Positions 50,502 through 64,000 are shown, numbered from the stretch's first letter. The stretch is 64,000 nt of DNA from Neelides folsomi (GCA_034687125.1 JAQGBZ010000063.1:1-64000); one strand, 5' to 3'. Notes: generated from the sequence alone by a model not told the origin. Numbers and translations: made by a program.

Positions 50502-53500
50502 TTAGAGCAGCCTCTTGAGCTTGTACATGAGGTGCTCGTTTCTGTCTTTGGTGGGACGATGGATGGAGATCGTGTGATTGCCAGCATACTCAACAACCAC
50601 ACCTGAAGAGTTGCTCTTTGAGGTAGAATAAGCAATAAGGGATTTAATGGAGGGGAGCGGAACTAACTCCAATTTGAGTGTAAAGCTCCTATCTCTCGCC
50701 TCCGACGTGATAACTTTCCCTAACTGGCTCATTTGATTTGAATCAAAATTGGCCCAGGAAAACTCAGCAATGGACTTCAAATTGCTCAAAACAGAGGAGA
50801 AAAGGAAATGATCGATTCTCCGCAAATTAGACGCATTATTCTGGTAATGATGCTGATTTGGGGAATTATTAGTAGAACTAGCCGACTCGGCCGAAATAGT
50901 TGAATGGTCAAAGTTGAGGAAACTCAAATGTTCGAGATTACCGAGATATTTCCCTACTTCCTTACAGCTCTTTTCACTCAGCTTCATCCGCCAGTGGTTG
51001 ACAACGAGAGATTGAAGGCGAGGAAATTGCATTCCAATCATCTTCATCGTCTTAAGCACAAGACGTTCCTCGACGGTCCCAGTGTTGTTATTGTTATTAA
51101 TTGGGCTCCCAACCCCGCTGGCTTCGTTCTTGTCAAGACTTATGTCAAGGTGAGTGATTTTCCCTTTATCAAGGTAAGGACCAAGGTGGTAAAGAATGTC
51201 CATGCTGCGCCAGGTTTCCGTTTTCTTCAGTTTAATCTCCATTCCTCCAATCCGAAGGAAAGAGAGGTCTGAACACAATTTCTTCAAACCCGAAATATTG
51301 AGAACGGAGGAAAGGGACGCCTTCCTCATCTTCTCCCCTTTAAAAAATGATTTTTGGTCGAGGGTCGCTTTCTTATCCTTTTCTGGATTCTTTGCTCCGT
51401 TGGGAAGGCTCAAGCTCCCGTTTTTCAACGTGTTTGAATTAGACGGAGGGATTTTCTTATTTGAACTCATATGGATCCTCACTCCGGTCAGATCCAAGTC
51501 TTGAAGGTTCGACGACCGGAAGACCGACTCGAGACTGTCCAATGACTTCTCGTCCTGCAATCCCATCAAAGTAATCATTTAACAATTCATCAAAACTTCT
51601 GGTATAACATATCAAGAATCCTTCAATTACTACAGTATAGAGCATAAAGGACGTTTCTCTCAAGACTCTCAACCCAAATCTTATGAAATGACTTATCGGC
51701 CCTTGAGGAGAGCTGAAAGCTTTTCGCCATGGCCCTAAGAATATGATTATTACTTTGATAAGCTTTCAATGCAAAGCCCCTTCATTCATTTTGACAAGAC
51801 TCGAGCTTCGGCCTTTTACAAAGTTAAAGACTGAGAAATTGGCTAAGAGAGTAACATGGAGTTGGTAAGGAGCTTTTCCTCCCCTCTTCAAATTCTCATT
51901 TGCTCTCCTTTTAATTCTCCATTTTAGCCTTGGAAGCCTTCTCGCACCTTGGAGGAAATTACATAGTTGGTGAAGTAAATTGAGGGACTTTGATTGGAAT
52001 GACGTTCTTGTTTTGTTTTTTACTCCAATACTTTATGCCCTATTCCGCCAATGGATGAAACAAAGGAATGCTTCGAATGATAAGTTTTTATGGAGCTTCT
52101 CACCAGAGAGCTAAAGAGGATCCGGCTGGAGCATGAGAATGTCATTGGATTGGGAGGGAGGCCCAAAGCGAACGCTTAATTTGAAGTGAATAAAAAAGGG
52201 AGTGTAGGCGTCTACCATAATATTATATTTATCATGAGAGAAGAATGCGGCCCAAGATGCAGCGTGAGAGAGTGTGGGTTCTATGCAAACAGCCGAGTTG
52301 AAATTAGTTCTTTTTCTAAGGCGAGTGGAAATATGTTCCAAGGAGGTATATAACTCATGATGAAAATTCCCCATCTTTGTCTAGAGGATGAATGAATGGT
52401 TCTTCCCGATCTCCTTGTCGAATATTTTACCCTTCCTTACTTTCATTCATTCCATGAGCATAATAGAGTCCAAATAGGGGAGAAGACGACATTGGATGAC
52501 TTCTCAAGTGAAAAGATTACGGAGAGGGAGAACCGGTTCACAGGGAGAATATGGGCCCTTGTCGCCAAAGCCCCTTCGAGAACTCATATTTAAGGAGTGA
52601 TCGGAGGGGAATGGATGTAGCTATGGAACATTACGTATACAACATGTGAGTGTGGGACTTCTGTTCATCTCTGGGTGTTTTCCCTCCACTTCCTTCCACG
52701 AATTTAAGTTTCATGTAAAAGGAGCTGAGAGATGAGGGAAGAACTCATTGAACCGTCACCGAGGATCCCGAGAAGACAAGTAACACTTTACACTTTCTCA
52801 CTCCCTCCGTTCTTCTCAGATACGCAGGAAAGAGATATGGATGAAAAAAGAAATGAACAGAGTGCGTAGATCCCTACATAAACACCACCACACAACATTG
52901 CACGACATTAAGGAAGAGACAGAAGAGATTCTGGAGAATGCGAAGAAAAAATATGAAGTCATCATCACGACTCTGTTGGTTCACCTAACATAAAAATCCC
53001 CATCTTTGCCGTCCAATCCCTCTAAATAGGCGACTTTCTCGCTTCCTCCCTTCATTCCCTAAGTGCTTTCTATGATTTAATGTGGTAGAGCTGCCGATGA
53101 GAACAAAATTCCTTCTCAGGTTACCTAAGGCTCGGCCTGGCTAATGGCAAAATCTTTGCATAAATAATGGGCAAGGTGTATATAGATAATCGTGGAGTGT
53201 GTTTGGAGAGGGAATAACAGGTAATGGGGCGCGTAAGTCCTTTTTTGGAGCAGACCTAGGCGAGGCGGAGGGTTTCCAGCCTCCACAGACACAGGAAGCA
53301 TCTCAATGAGCCACCAACACCATATAATAAGAGACAAGGGACAAGCCCTAGAGCCTGGAACATAGGTATGGATGTTCGAGAGTCGGGGAAGCAAGTTTAC
53401 GAGAGATCAAAAGATGAATGGGCTCAACCCGAGGAGGAGGGAAGGAGAGAATGGAGAGCCATAAGAAATGGCTAATGAATGGCCTAATCCAATAATTTAC

Positions 53501-56500
53501 TCTTCCCTAACGATTGGGTTCATAAGTTTCTTTGGGCCGGTGGAATAAATTCAATAATTCCGCCCAGGTTCTCTCCCTATCCTCATATTGACAGGAGGAG
53601 ATGGGCAATAAATCGAGTGGCGAGGAGATTCCCTCGTTTGGCCAATCAATAGCAAGTCGGAGGTTGAGTTTAATGGGTGGTTGAATTTAGCCACACTCCT
53701 TCGGCTCCCAAAGTGTTGAGAGATGAGGCAAGGAGTTGAGGAATTTCCCAAATCATGAGAGGAGATGGAAGAGATTATGTGGATGTGAGGCACGTTGGAC
53801 GTGACTCCAAAGGGGAGCAACCAAGAATTTGGCTGATATTCAATTCAGGAATCGAATCACAAGTAGCCAGGCATGCTATCAGAACCTACGCAGCCCCGTC
53901 GTTACGACCTGGTGAAAATGGTAATACCTAAGTAATAAGTATCAAGAAGACTTGAGTCTTGGATCAACTTTATTATGAGTCGACCCAGGATGCTGATCAA
54001 TTTTATCAGGAATCGCTCGTTGCGAAATATGGGAGTTCCTCCGTGTGAATTTTCACTAATGCCATTGTTGGATTTGGGTCAAAAATCGACTCCTCAATGC
54101 GTGCAGATATGGAACATGGTGATATATGGTATGGATATATATTCTATCTCTCTATCTACGGTAGTTATATATTACGGGAAGACTCACCTCAATGTAAAAG
54201 GTCCATCCCTGGATGGATAGAAGACGAAGTGAACGATTTTTGGCAAGAGATGAGCAGGCGAGTTGAATAGCATCGTCCCCAATCACCACATGAGGCGAAG
54301 ACAAGTCGACCATCTTGAGACTCCCGTTCTCCTGAAGGCCTAACAGGACCGGGAGCACATCACAAAGCTTCATCCCTTCCATTCGGAGCGAGTCTAGACA
54401 CTTCGTTTTTCGGATGGTTTCTCCCAAGCAAATCACATCTTCCCAGTTCATCACACATTTTGAAAGATTGAGATTCCGGAGGTTACCAGCCGGGGACTCG
54501 GCACGCAGAGCGGCAAATATTCCATGGAACCCGTCCACTTCGTGGTTTTCTTTGTCACAAATAGGCACTGGGAGGAAATTTCTTTGGAATAAAGAAGAGT
54601 CCGAGTTTCGTTTGTCCTCCGGACTCAGATGGCTCAGCGGCGTCTTCTTCCGTCGGATAGAGGGGCTTTTCATGCTTCCGCTCAAGAGCCCATTTCCGGG
54701 CCCTCCACGGGGAAGTGAGCTGAAGACAGACAGTTTTTGAGTGGAAGAAAAGGGATTAAAAGGAGTTTCCAAAATCGTCTCTAAATCTTCGTCAGTGTCC
54801 GTCGACCGCCATGTCCCCGCCAAACTCAAAGACAACAGAGGCTTGTCTCTGAGAAGATCTGAAAGAGCGCGAAACCCCTCGGGCCCACAGCCAAGATGTG
54901 GAACGTGAAGAATCTCCAGGTGAGGATGAACTTTGATGAAGGACACGAGTTGAAGAACTTGGGAGGAAGTGAGGTCCATGTCAAGGACGAGCTTCTTCAA
55001 GGGAACTCGCTTTGAAAGAACGTAGCAAAGGGCATCAACAACGGGTTGAAACCGGGAATGTTCTTTGTCTTCAAGGCACGTCATTGAGATTTCCAAACAC
55101 TTTAACTTCTTCTCACTTAGAAGCCTCAGCAACTGCCCACATATCAATTTAACTTCATTCCCGCTCCAGTCCTGCCCGGGAACACTTGAGAACTTGACGG
55201 AGCTAATGCTCTCATTTAGACAAAGACCTTCGATGAGGCGCGAAAGAGAAAATCCTGGCTTGATTAGCAGCTCACAACTCTCAAATGGGCAGTGGGTTGA
55301 AGTGATGACCTGTTTCCACTCTGAGACCCATTCGGAGCTCACGTTGATCGAAACGTGCTTCATAGACTTCATGATCGAACACACCGCGCTGAGGTTGGTC
55401 TCATAGAACCCGGCCGCTCGGAGGAGAGCAAGCAGGTAGTTTATTGAAATGTCCAAGAGGTTCATGAGACTGAATAGGGAAGCGGCTTTCTTCTGGAGCA
55501 GCTCCATCACTAGCTCGATTACTTGAAACGCGAGATTGGATGATGCCTTGACTTGGGATTCGGCAAGGGCCTCGAGACCCGGCAGGAGCTCCATTTCCCT
55601 CCTCAGGAGATTGGGATAATTGACAGTAGTGGCCAAGTAGTAAGCAGCGAAAAATATGCTCAGAGAGGGGTGGAGGATTGGAAGTGGGGCCGCCGACGAT
55701 TTCCGCCCACGAAAGAACCCCTTTGGCCTCGAGAGGATCCCCGTTTTTATGATGTCTGAGTCGGGAAGTTCAGACTCGAAGTAGTTAACCCTGTTCAGCC
55801 GCTTGTTGCTGCTTAGCTTTGAGAGAGCGAGCTTTCCGAACTCTTGGAGCATTTTTTGGTATTTGGGAGGAATGGAACTTTCCTTGCTGGGAGACAAGGA
55901 ATCGCCCCTTGGGAGATTCTGGTAGATGAGTGATGCAACGAGGGCTGAGTAAAACTCGGAGTTTGAACAGGGCAAATCGCCCACTTGGTCGAGGACGGAG
56001 CAGAGAAGAAGGCACATAAACGGATTCGAAGCGAGGGCACATAAATCATGGCGGTCAGATAGAATCTCCGCCATCCGGCTCTCGTTTCCCGGGACACACT
56101 TTCGACCGGTGAAATACCTCCGGACAAGGCATTGAATTTGAGTCCAGTCCATGCCACTTATAAAAAACTTTCGGATTGGGCCGCCGGGGCATGAGGAGCT
56201 TGGGGAATTGTGCCCGGGACTCGTCGTAACAAGGACCATACACTGAGGAAACATCTGACCATTAAGAACATCTTGGATTTCTTTTAAAAGTTCCTCGTCG
56301 GCAACGTCATCGAGGCCGTCTAGGACGAGAAGCATGGAGTTCCCGAGAAGATTTAAACACTTCCACACGTTGGCCGGTTTCATCCGAGAGAGAATTGACC
56401 TTTTCGGGATGAGTTCTCTCATGAGGAATCTGCTGAGCGAACCACGGACTTCCCGCAATGGAACGTAGAACAAAACTTGGAATTCTCCAAGTCGGGTGTT

Positions 56501-58398
56501 GAGTGGGCTGCTGGTGTAGTTGTACGAATGGTACGCGACCCATTCTGACACGAGTTTCAATGACAAGAGAGTTTTCCCGCTTCCGGGATCGCCTTCGAGC
56601 CAAAACGCCCGCGACAGCTCCTCTTCCCCCTGATAATAAAGAAATGAAATAAAGAGCATTAGAACGACCCATAAATCTCCTTTACACGGTTCGCATATCA
56701 TCCATCATCATCTTTTCCTCAGGAACTCGAGAAGGAAGTCTCAAGAGCAAGGAAATGGCAAACTGCAAATTCCTTTTTTCATACAAAGGTAAATTCCTAT
56801 TCTCTTATGACCCGGTAAATGAGTACGAACTCAACATTAATTTATTTCTGAAACTCAATTCACCAAGATTTTCATTCATATTCATTTCCCAGCGGCCGAG
56901 AAAATGAAATAAAAGAATGCGTAAAAAGGGCGCATTTATTAGTTTATTAGGAAGCTGCTGAGTGAACGTTTCCTTATCCATTTTTCATGAGGGGATTGTC
57001 AAATGTAAGGGTCGTGAATCAATCCTCAGAATTTGGAGGAAAAGAAGAATGCGAGATTCCGGTGTCTGAATGAGAGATAAACCTGGGCTGGGAGGAGGTT
57101 ATTCAAGAGTATTAAACGAGACTAAATCCAAGCCGACGTGGAAGTCCATTGAGAGTCTCTTGTTCCGAGATATGGGTAAGGCATTTACCATTCCAAGGAT
57201 TCTCTTCCTCCATTCCTCCCTTTCAAACTCAGGTCTTTGGAAAAGGAAAATCGAGAGGAAGGAGGTCGGAGGAAGAAAGGATGGCGTACACTTATATATA
57301 AAATATAGGGAGACTTCTCCGCCTTCTCGAATTTCCCATTCTCGGATATTAAAAAGTCTACTTCCCTTTTCCCGTAAACAGCAAAGCAACAAAAGGAGTC
57401 TCTCCACCAGGGTCCGTGAAAGAAACCATTTCCCATCGTTTCGTGGTTCGCAAATGGAGGAGAAAAGAGTCGTATTGTATATGTAATATCAACTCTTACC
57501 GCTTTAGCAAAGATTTGGTGAGGCAAAATGGGCTTGTAGCTGTCATGTTGTCTCTCGGCCGAAAGCTTCTTTGAAGTGGTCGTCCCATAAATAGTCCCGG
57601 ATTTCTCAGGAACAACTTGGTACACAACAGGGCAGATCTCATCCAAGTCCGTCATGCCCAAGTGCTGGCGGTACCAAGGTGGAGCTTGGAGATACGTGTC
57701 CAGCATCTCACGATACCTTCAATCAAAGAAATTCAATTCTTCATTCCCCCTCATTCCTCATACGAGAAGTGCTCATAGAGAGGATTCGTCAGATAAAAAA
57801 GGAATTCATAAATATTAGTTGGTTTCACCCACGCCTGCCTTCTTACTTAATCTATTCCGTCATTCTCCATGATGCATTATTCCACCCCTCGTACCTGCGG
57901 CTTCTCTCAAATTGGTAGCTCCAATAGATCGGTAATATTTCAAGCTCACGCCAAAGAACAATAGACCCATTGAATTACAAATTCAACTCACAATACAAGG
58001 GTTCAAAGTGATATCCTCCTTTGACATCTCGTTATACGTTTCAAGTTCTTTGTCAAAGGGAACTTTTTTGAGTAATGGATATCTCAATAAAATAATAAAC
58101 CTATTACGACAGCTTAATACTTGCCCTCTAAACCATGTGTGAAGGGGAATCACAAGCGTGGTTGAAACCAATTCGCAAAAGGAACAAAAGGGACATAATG
58201 ACTATGTTTAAAGTTCATAAAGATGACGTACCTGACGGCCAAGGCCTGCTGAAGAAATGGGATGATTCCAGGATCTCTATCCATCGTGGAGGAAGTTGAC
58301 CTCATGCCCCATGACCTGATGGAGGCTCTCGTCGAGAAGCGGACGTTCCCCGGCGACACAATGGGTTGACTCTTCGTCAAATTGTTAATGGGTGGGCT
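50502..58398 (-). CDS. NLR-type NACHT-LRR protein, four secure exons, 1,292 aa visible, 5' end incomplete
   Basis: Secure exons: 58398-58232, 57716-57500, 56629-54188, 51554-50502; all junctions keep frame. Exon order gives a Ser-rich leader, a helical pre-NACHT segment (FLQQALAVRYREMLDTYLQA) and a NACHT domain: Walker A LEGDPGSGKT, Walker B LLVLDGLDDV, then VLVTTSP, the winged-helix motif NPFMCLLLCSVL and LHPSLSIFFAAYYLA, the NLR counterpart of HLSFQEFFAA. About 500 residues of irregular leucine-rich repeats follow (e.g. LKKLVLDMDLTSSQVLQLV, LRNLNLSKC), interrupted by a Ser/Lys-rich insert, and continue in the last exon. NLRs sense intracellular danger signals through nucleotide-driven oligomerisation. 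No CARD, PYD or death domain is visible; the N-terminus must come from exons further upstream. Drosophila and nematodes lack this architecture, which makes it notable. Confidence 0.82.
51555..54187. other. Last intron of the NLR gene
   Basis: 2.6 kb without recognisable exons or repeats. Confidence 0.4.
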
Positions 58399-61300
58399 CT
58401 GTCACGACACAAATAAAAGAATAGCGAATGAGTTTCATTTAAATTCAACTGAGCTTGTCGTTCCCTCTCAACAGAAAATAGAACAATGCGATTCCGAATG
58501 CAGAAATACATCGTAAAATGTCAGTAGAGCTCTCTTTTTTGTCACTAGTAAAGTATGTACATCCTGGGCCAGTGTCGTGGCAAGGTATTTAAAATTTACA
58601 TATACCACACGGGAGTGGAGGAGAATTCACTAACGAGGGGGAATGCGATGTGGGTGGGGGGATAAAGTTCGCATTCGTTGTCGAGAAACCTTTATGGGCT
58701 ATCTATTGCCTTGCTAAGGATTCCAAACAACTTCTTCTCCTTTCTAGACTTGAACAATGAAAAGACACAAAGAGTAAAAAAAAACAATAAAGGAAAATGA
58801 TGGCCCAAGAGATTTTTTATCAGATTTGAGAAAAGATCCTCAAAAACCCGGAATTACGCTCTGAAATGAATTTCAGACTCTCGGAAACTTTTTTCCCATC
58901 ATTTTTAATTCACTCTTCGTTTCCCAATTAGTTGGTGATTCTTCACTTGCTGATATTTCGCCTGAGTCATTCTATATATTTGCCAGTGTAAGTATTTTCC
59001 AAGAAAAGTTCAAGTTTGTGATGCTTGAACCGAGACAAATATTCTTTATAACCAATTGTCTTCACATTATCTCAGCTCCCGTGACGTGTTCAACAAAGAG
59101 GTGATTCACGTAATAAGGAAGATCTGAAGGAAGAAGGCTGTGAATTTTAAAATTCACATTTTTATTTACTCCGCTGAATTTGAATCCACAAATTCGACAT
59201 GTGACGACGAGGATTTCGTGAGAATGGATTTTGTTGTTGGATATGTTTAAATTTGAATGCAAAAAGAACCACTTTAAACTTTAGCACAAGAACCACGATG
59301 TATATTTATGTATTTCTCTTGTACAATGATCCCTCGAAGAATATTCTAGTCAGATGTAAAATTCATAGGGGCTTTGAGAAGAGAGATTAAATATAAAAAT
59401 TCGTGTGATCTTCTTCAAAATCCCACCATTGGGCTGAATGGGTCCGGGGCGTTTGAGGGAGAGTGTGAGGACTGAATTGATATCCATGTGGAAATCGAGT
59501 TGGATGATGTTATGGATGACAAAAATAACTCAAGAAAAACGGGATGATCCCCTTGTTTTTTTAAGGGCAAACTTTCAAACTTGCCCGTTTCAGATTTATC
59601 TTGTCTTGCGAGTGTACACAGACAGAGGAAGAGTCTGCTGAACCTCTATTGAACCCACCCGAGCAAGTGATGCATGCTAATGCAGTCTCATTTCCAACCC
59701 AGGAAAGAGTGTGGAAAGTGCCTCCATTCTCATTTTATGCCAACGTAGGTCCTTATGTGTATATAAAAGTATAAAGTAGACAAACCTATTAGGAAGTGAA
59801 GAAGTTCCAAATACCAAAATATAAAAACACACACCAGATGCGGATTGAGTTGTGGGAGAGAGGTAGGTTCCGATGTAAGAGAGGTGTTCGCTCTCCGCTT
59901 CTCTCTCACACAATATTAAAGTCGAGCATTACGAACCTCGGATCGTGAAATTCCCCTCTCTTCATTACACCATTTGAGTAATTAAGTTTTATGGGACAGC
60001 TCAGCCATGCTATGTATTATGATTCATTCCCTCACTTTAAAATTCACTCGGAACAAATATCAACTTCCTCAATCGGCGAACGATACGAAATGGGCGAGAG
60101 AGTCGAGACAAAGCCTTCAGATCAACTCCACTTTTACAAATGTTCACGAGGGTCTGGAGGACGATAAGGTGGAGCAGCAAACGGATTGTAAAATAGGGCA
60201 AAAGAGATCCTCTCCAATTCGATTCACCCGTCACCACCAGTTGGAATAGAATCAAAGCATATGGCTCTCTTATTACATTAAACTACATTTATTATTATGC
60301 TTATCAAAACCAATAAAGGACGGAAATGAGAGCCAATTCATTCAACTCTACATATCTGAATATACCATTGAGATTCTACTACAAATACCATTGGTATACT
60401 ATGTAGGAGTGTGTAGCAAATACACCTACTGTTAGAATATTACGCATTTCGAACAAGTGAATTCCTTTCAATTCCACTTTCCAAATACCTGTGTATGGAG
60501 AAACACAATTTATGCCACTCAAGTTGATTCAATCTCAAATATTTAATATGAAATGATATCGGATGTCCATATAATTCACATTTGTCCATATCTTATTTCC
60601 ACCTTCATCTAAATTGAGTTCAATTTACAACAAAAATGTTCCTTTCTCAAAACCTCATACAGTCAAAATAAAATTTCAACACTCCGCCATGCCACCAATC
60701 CAAATGAAAAAAGGTTCATCAACGGCATAAAAGAAGGTGGAAAACAGACGGATTATGAACAGTCAAAAGAAATATTTAAATATATATCCTTTCCTTCACT
60801 CTCTCTCAATGCCACAAGTTGTTCAGAGTTTGAATGCAATATGATTATGCCCACAGAGGTGTCCCATTAACCATTCCATTCATATGTAAATTAACTCATT
60901 CCGAGTCATCTCATAGTCATCAGAGGAATTGGTATTTGCATAAGAAGAATCTCTCGTTTTCATTTCTCTCTCATTTAATAAAATTATTATGATCGAGGAA
61001 AACGGCTGGATTTGACTGACTCAAATAGTTTATATCAACATTTATGAATTATAAATTATTTTACTCCTTCTTTAATGTCAATTTCCCTGGACCATTATTA
61101 CCCACATCAAACTATTACGAAAGAGGAAATGGATTAAATGGAAATAGTTTTTAATAATTCTCTCTCGACCTCCTCCACGTTCATTCTCAACCGAAAAGTT
61201 TCCGTCTCGTGAGAGGAGGCATTTTTGAAGGAGACCTCTCCATCTTTTTTATTTTCCAATTCCATCATGGGGCAAACAATAGAGATGGGTGAGAGATGAG

Positions 61301-62742
61301 CCCCCATTGTGAAACTCCAAGCCCATTACCAAGGACTGACAGAGATCCACGACTCTTCATTTTTATACAGTCCTCCTCCTATGCACACACATAATTTCCA
61401 TTTTATGGGCGAGTCTTTATTTTCCGTCGGGAACCAGCAGATGATTGCCAACTCCTGGAGGATTTATCTTATTTAGTGTGCAAGGAGATCGGTCTTACCT
61501 CGATTCCGAATTCAGACAAAAAGAGTGGGAGGGAGAGAGAGAGCTTATGAGCTTCGTTGGACTCAATGCTTCTATTTATCTTTTATCCAACCAACCCACG
61601 TTGAGAGTCACAATAATAAACTGGAATATGTTTAATTTAATGCTCCCGGTCCTCGACCGAAGAAGAGACAAATTTATTCCCGAAGTTGAAGAGCGGTGAT
61701 TTATGATTGGATTTGCCCAAATTTAGCTTCCATCTAATCTTCGATAAAGTATGGCCCACTCGGGGTGCTGATTTAACTCGTAGATATGACGGCCTCGCAC
61801 CTCATCTCCCCTTAATCTCCTAATGGAAGGTTCAGATGAGACAACTTCACCAACAACTCACTCCAAATCAAATAAATTTCTTGAAACCCTTACAACGATC
61901 GTGTTATTAGTACTTCCATGCCCCCTAGGCAGCCTGAAGATTTTCCTTTTCTTCTCTCTCAGATATGATGGATGATAAGGGAGATTGAAATATGTTCCAT
62001 CCGTCGCTCTCCTCTCATTTCCTCGATTAATGGAGCTCACACAGAGGGAGAATCGTCAAGAAACAAAATTATTGGAAATGGTTCCAACTCCTCACTTTTC
62101 AAATCCACACCCACACATTTGTCACAAAGTTGAAGAATTTCACGTTAAAGGCCGAGTCCTACTTTTAGGTCTCAGTGTGAGAATATGTCTGGAGCAGACG
62201 GCCTTCGATTGTTGTAGATTCACGGGCCAAATCACCATGAAGTAAAACAAATAACTTTTCAGACAGTCTTGAGCCCAGAATCATGAGTAGCGTGACAAAA
62301 TAGAAAGAGGTTATTATTGGAGAGGGGAAAGAAAGATGTGTGTGCGCAAACAATTGAGATCTTTAATTGTTTGATGACAAGTCGAGAGCGAGCTCGCCGA
62401 GTGAGCAAATGAGGAGGAAGAAAACAAACAAACGGGACGTAGATGACTTCGCAATCGAACCATTCCACTCAAATAAATAAAAAAGACATACATACTATGT
62501 AGAGTATATAAAGATCTCTATATTGTCCTTTGGCTAGCCCCGAGAAAACACTTGCTCATCACAACCTCGACTCGCGACCGCAGGAGAGTCACTAAAGCTT
62601 TATTTTTATTCATTCATGACTCACTCGCATTCACATAAATTACATTTTGTATTGTAGGAACTCAACATAAGTTTGTCGAATGCTTCTTTTTTCTCCTCAC
62701 TTTACCACCACTGGAAAATGTGGAATGGAAACAAAACTTTAC
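58399..62742. other. Probable 5' intron of the NLR gene
   Basis: No exon I can support on either strand. The acceptor at 58399-58400 shows that at least one NLR exon lies further right. Confidence 0.35.
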
Positions 62743-62858
62743 ATGTGTAGGCTCATAAACAGATGTAGAGATTTCCAAAGGGCTTTTATAACTCTTCTCG
62801 TATGACGAAGAAGACACATTATCATCAGAGATGAGGAGACTATTTTTCAAACCAATTC
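62743..62858 (-). CDS. Candidate upstream exon of the NLR gene
   Basis: Bounded by an acceptor (TTTTTAAG, ending at 62859) and a donor (CAT|GTAAAG, 62742). The open frame starts in phase 1 and ends in phase 0, as the next secure exon requires. It encodes a Ser-rich stretch including SLLISDDNVSSSSYEKSYKS, similar in style to the leader of the following exon. No domain is recognisable, so it is supported only by splice phase and composition. Confidence 0.3.
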
Positions 62859-64000
62859 CTTAAAAAGTTGAGCCCTCCTCCCTTGCTCTTTTTACTTCAG
62901 CAACCTCTTTTTTTCATCCTCGTAACTCACCGTGCCCATTTCCCATTCGATCCTTATAAACCTTCTTTTCACTCCTTTTCTTCTAAATGTAAGAGCAGAA
63001 AAATGAGAGAATGGGGAAGGAGCAAAAGGCGTTGAATGCGACATTTAGATAAAACTCAGTAGAGATTTTAAATTCTCTCTCTTCCTTGTCCTAAATTGAT
63101 TGTCAACTTGGTAGGAAAGGATTTAATTGAAGAACATTAGAGAGGGAATTTGTAAGAGATACACAACTGAGGGGATCTTTAAGATTTTCCTCATTCAACT
63201 ATACTAATTCGGTGCTTCAATGAAACCCCATTCTTTTTTAATGTTATTTGTTCCTATTTTGTTTTACGTTCTTTTTCTTCCCCTATCCTCCTTTTTGAGC
63301 CATTTATGGGTTAACCAAAGCCCATAAGTTGTAAGAAGAGGACTGCATGAACGAGTTTAGGAAACATTCATAATCAAGATAAGGAGGAACCACTCGAGAT
63401 TATTATTACAAATCCTATAGAATCTTAAATTCTAATTGCATCTTTTACCATCAACAGCCATTTTCCTTTCGCGTGTGGAAGAGAGACAGAAGGATTCCAA
63501 TTACTGCGATAAAGGAAAATGTGAGGAACATGGTTAGGGATATGTAGGTCCATTGGTTGGAAAATGTGGAAATTATTCAGTCTAACGTACGTTCCTACCG
63601 CATATTGAAATTGCCCACCAAATTTTTCAAGAATGAAGCGTGGATGGTTTAAAGAGCAAAAGGGCTTTGCGTAGAAGGAAGAAAAGTTGAAAGCTGTTAA
63701 ATGAAAAGGACTTGTCACTTGGAATTCGGGTAAAGTCACTTGTACTTAAATGTGTGTCCCCGTTTCAATTTCATACTCCTTTGTTGAAAGAGAAACTTTC
63801 CCAGCAAATTCCTGAGTGAGGGAAGTCCTTACTGGGAAGTCTTGCTATATGGCTCCAATGCCCGTCCACAAATTACATGTACAAAGGGGATTCCAGTCTC
63901 ATTGAGAATGAGGCTGCGGCGGTAATAAATAGCCGATTCCTCACTTTGTCATTCTAAACGAAGTGTAATTAGGCGGCTCAAATTTCGGCACTCCACTCCA
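62859..64000. other. Right edge, no feature recognised
   Basis: Same GC-richer, non-coding style as the preceding kilobases. Open frames here have no signature. Confidence 0.35.

Noticed and set aside
1-64000. CRISPR arrays, bacterial operons or rRNA genes
   Set aside because: No regular spacer repeats, ribosome binding sites or rRNA-like sequence; the window is plainly eukaryotic.

Overview
This is a eukaryotic window with spliced GT-AG genes, AT-rich flanks and no operons. The gene set points to an arthropod: two CLIP-domain serine proteases, a group-7-allergen-like secreted protein, arthropod-type fatty-acid-binding proteins, a SIAH-like E3 ligase and legumain. A selenoprotein W that still uses UGA, together with legumain and a NACHT-LRR receptor, argues against the best known holometabolous insects. 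It is more comfortable in a crustacean, collembolan or other early-branching arthropod. I cannot name the species.

Left part (about 1-24,000) is compact and AT-rich with short introns. In order: first exon of MTHFR (minus), ANAPC5 (minus, ten exons), a SIAH-like RING E3 (minus, five exons), a repeat-bearing gap with a tRNA-like Pol III unit and an LTR-like fragment, a group-7-allergen-like gene (plus), a gap with a hAT-like terminus and a 54-bp tandem array, then tandem CLIP-protease paralogues (minus). One paralogue is catalytically intact and one has lost its active-site His and Ser. Next come a canonical FABP (minus), selenoprotein W with an in-frame UGA and a SECIS-like hairpin in its 3' UTR (minus), and a divergent second FABP (plus, head-to-head with SelW).

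Right part (about 24,000-64,000) has longer introns and visibly higher GC, broken by AT-rich islands near 34.3-36.4, 41.3-42.2, 44.5-45.4 and 49.1-50.3 kb. It holds a secreted basic orphan protein in four exons (plus), which I flag as a speculative peptide-hormone precursor. It also holds a complete twelve-exon legumain (minus) with an 18-nt microexon carrying part of the active-site strand and one GC-AG intron, and a large NLR-type NACHT-LRR gene (minus) whose 5' end is not securely placed.

The genes are mostly unrelated housekeeping and secreted-protein genes. The functional links visible are local duplications (protease pair, FABP pair) and a possible immune theme (CLIP protease, protease homologue, NLR). 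Exon boundaries were derived by hand from splice sites and reading-frame continuity; every complete model given closes in frame.
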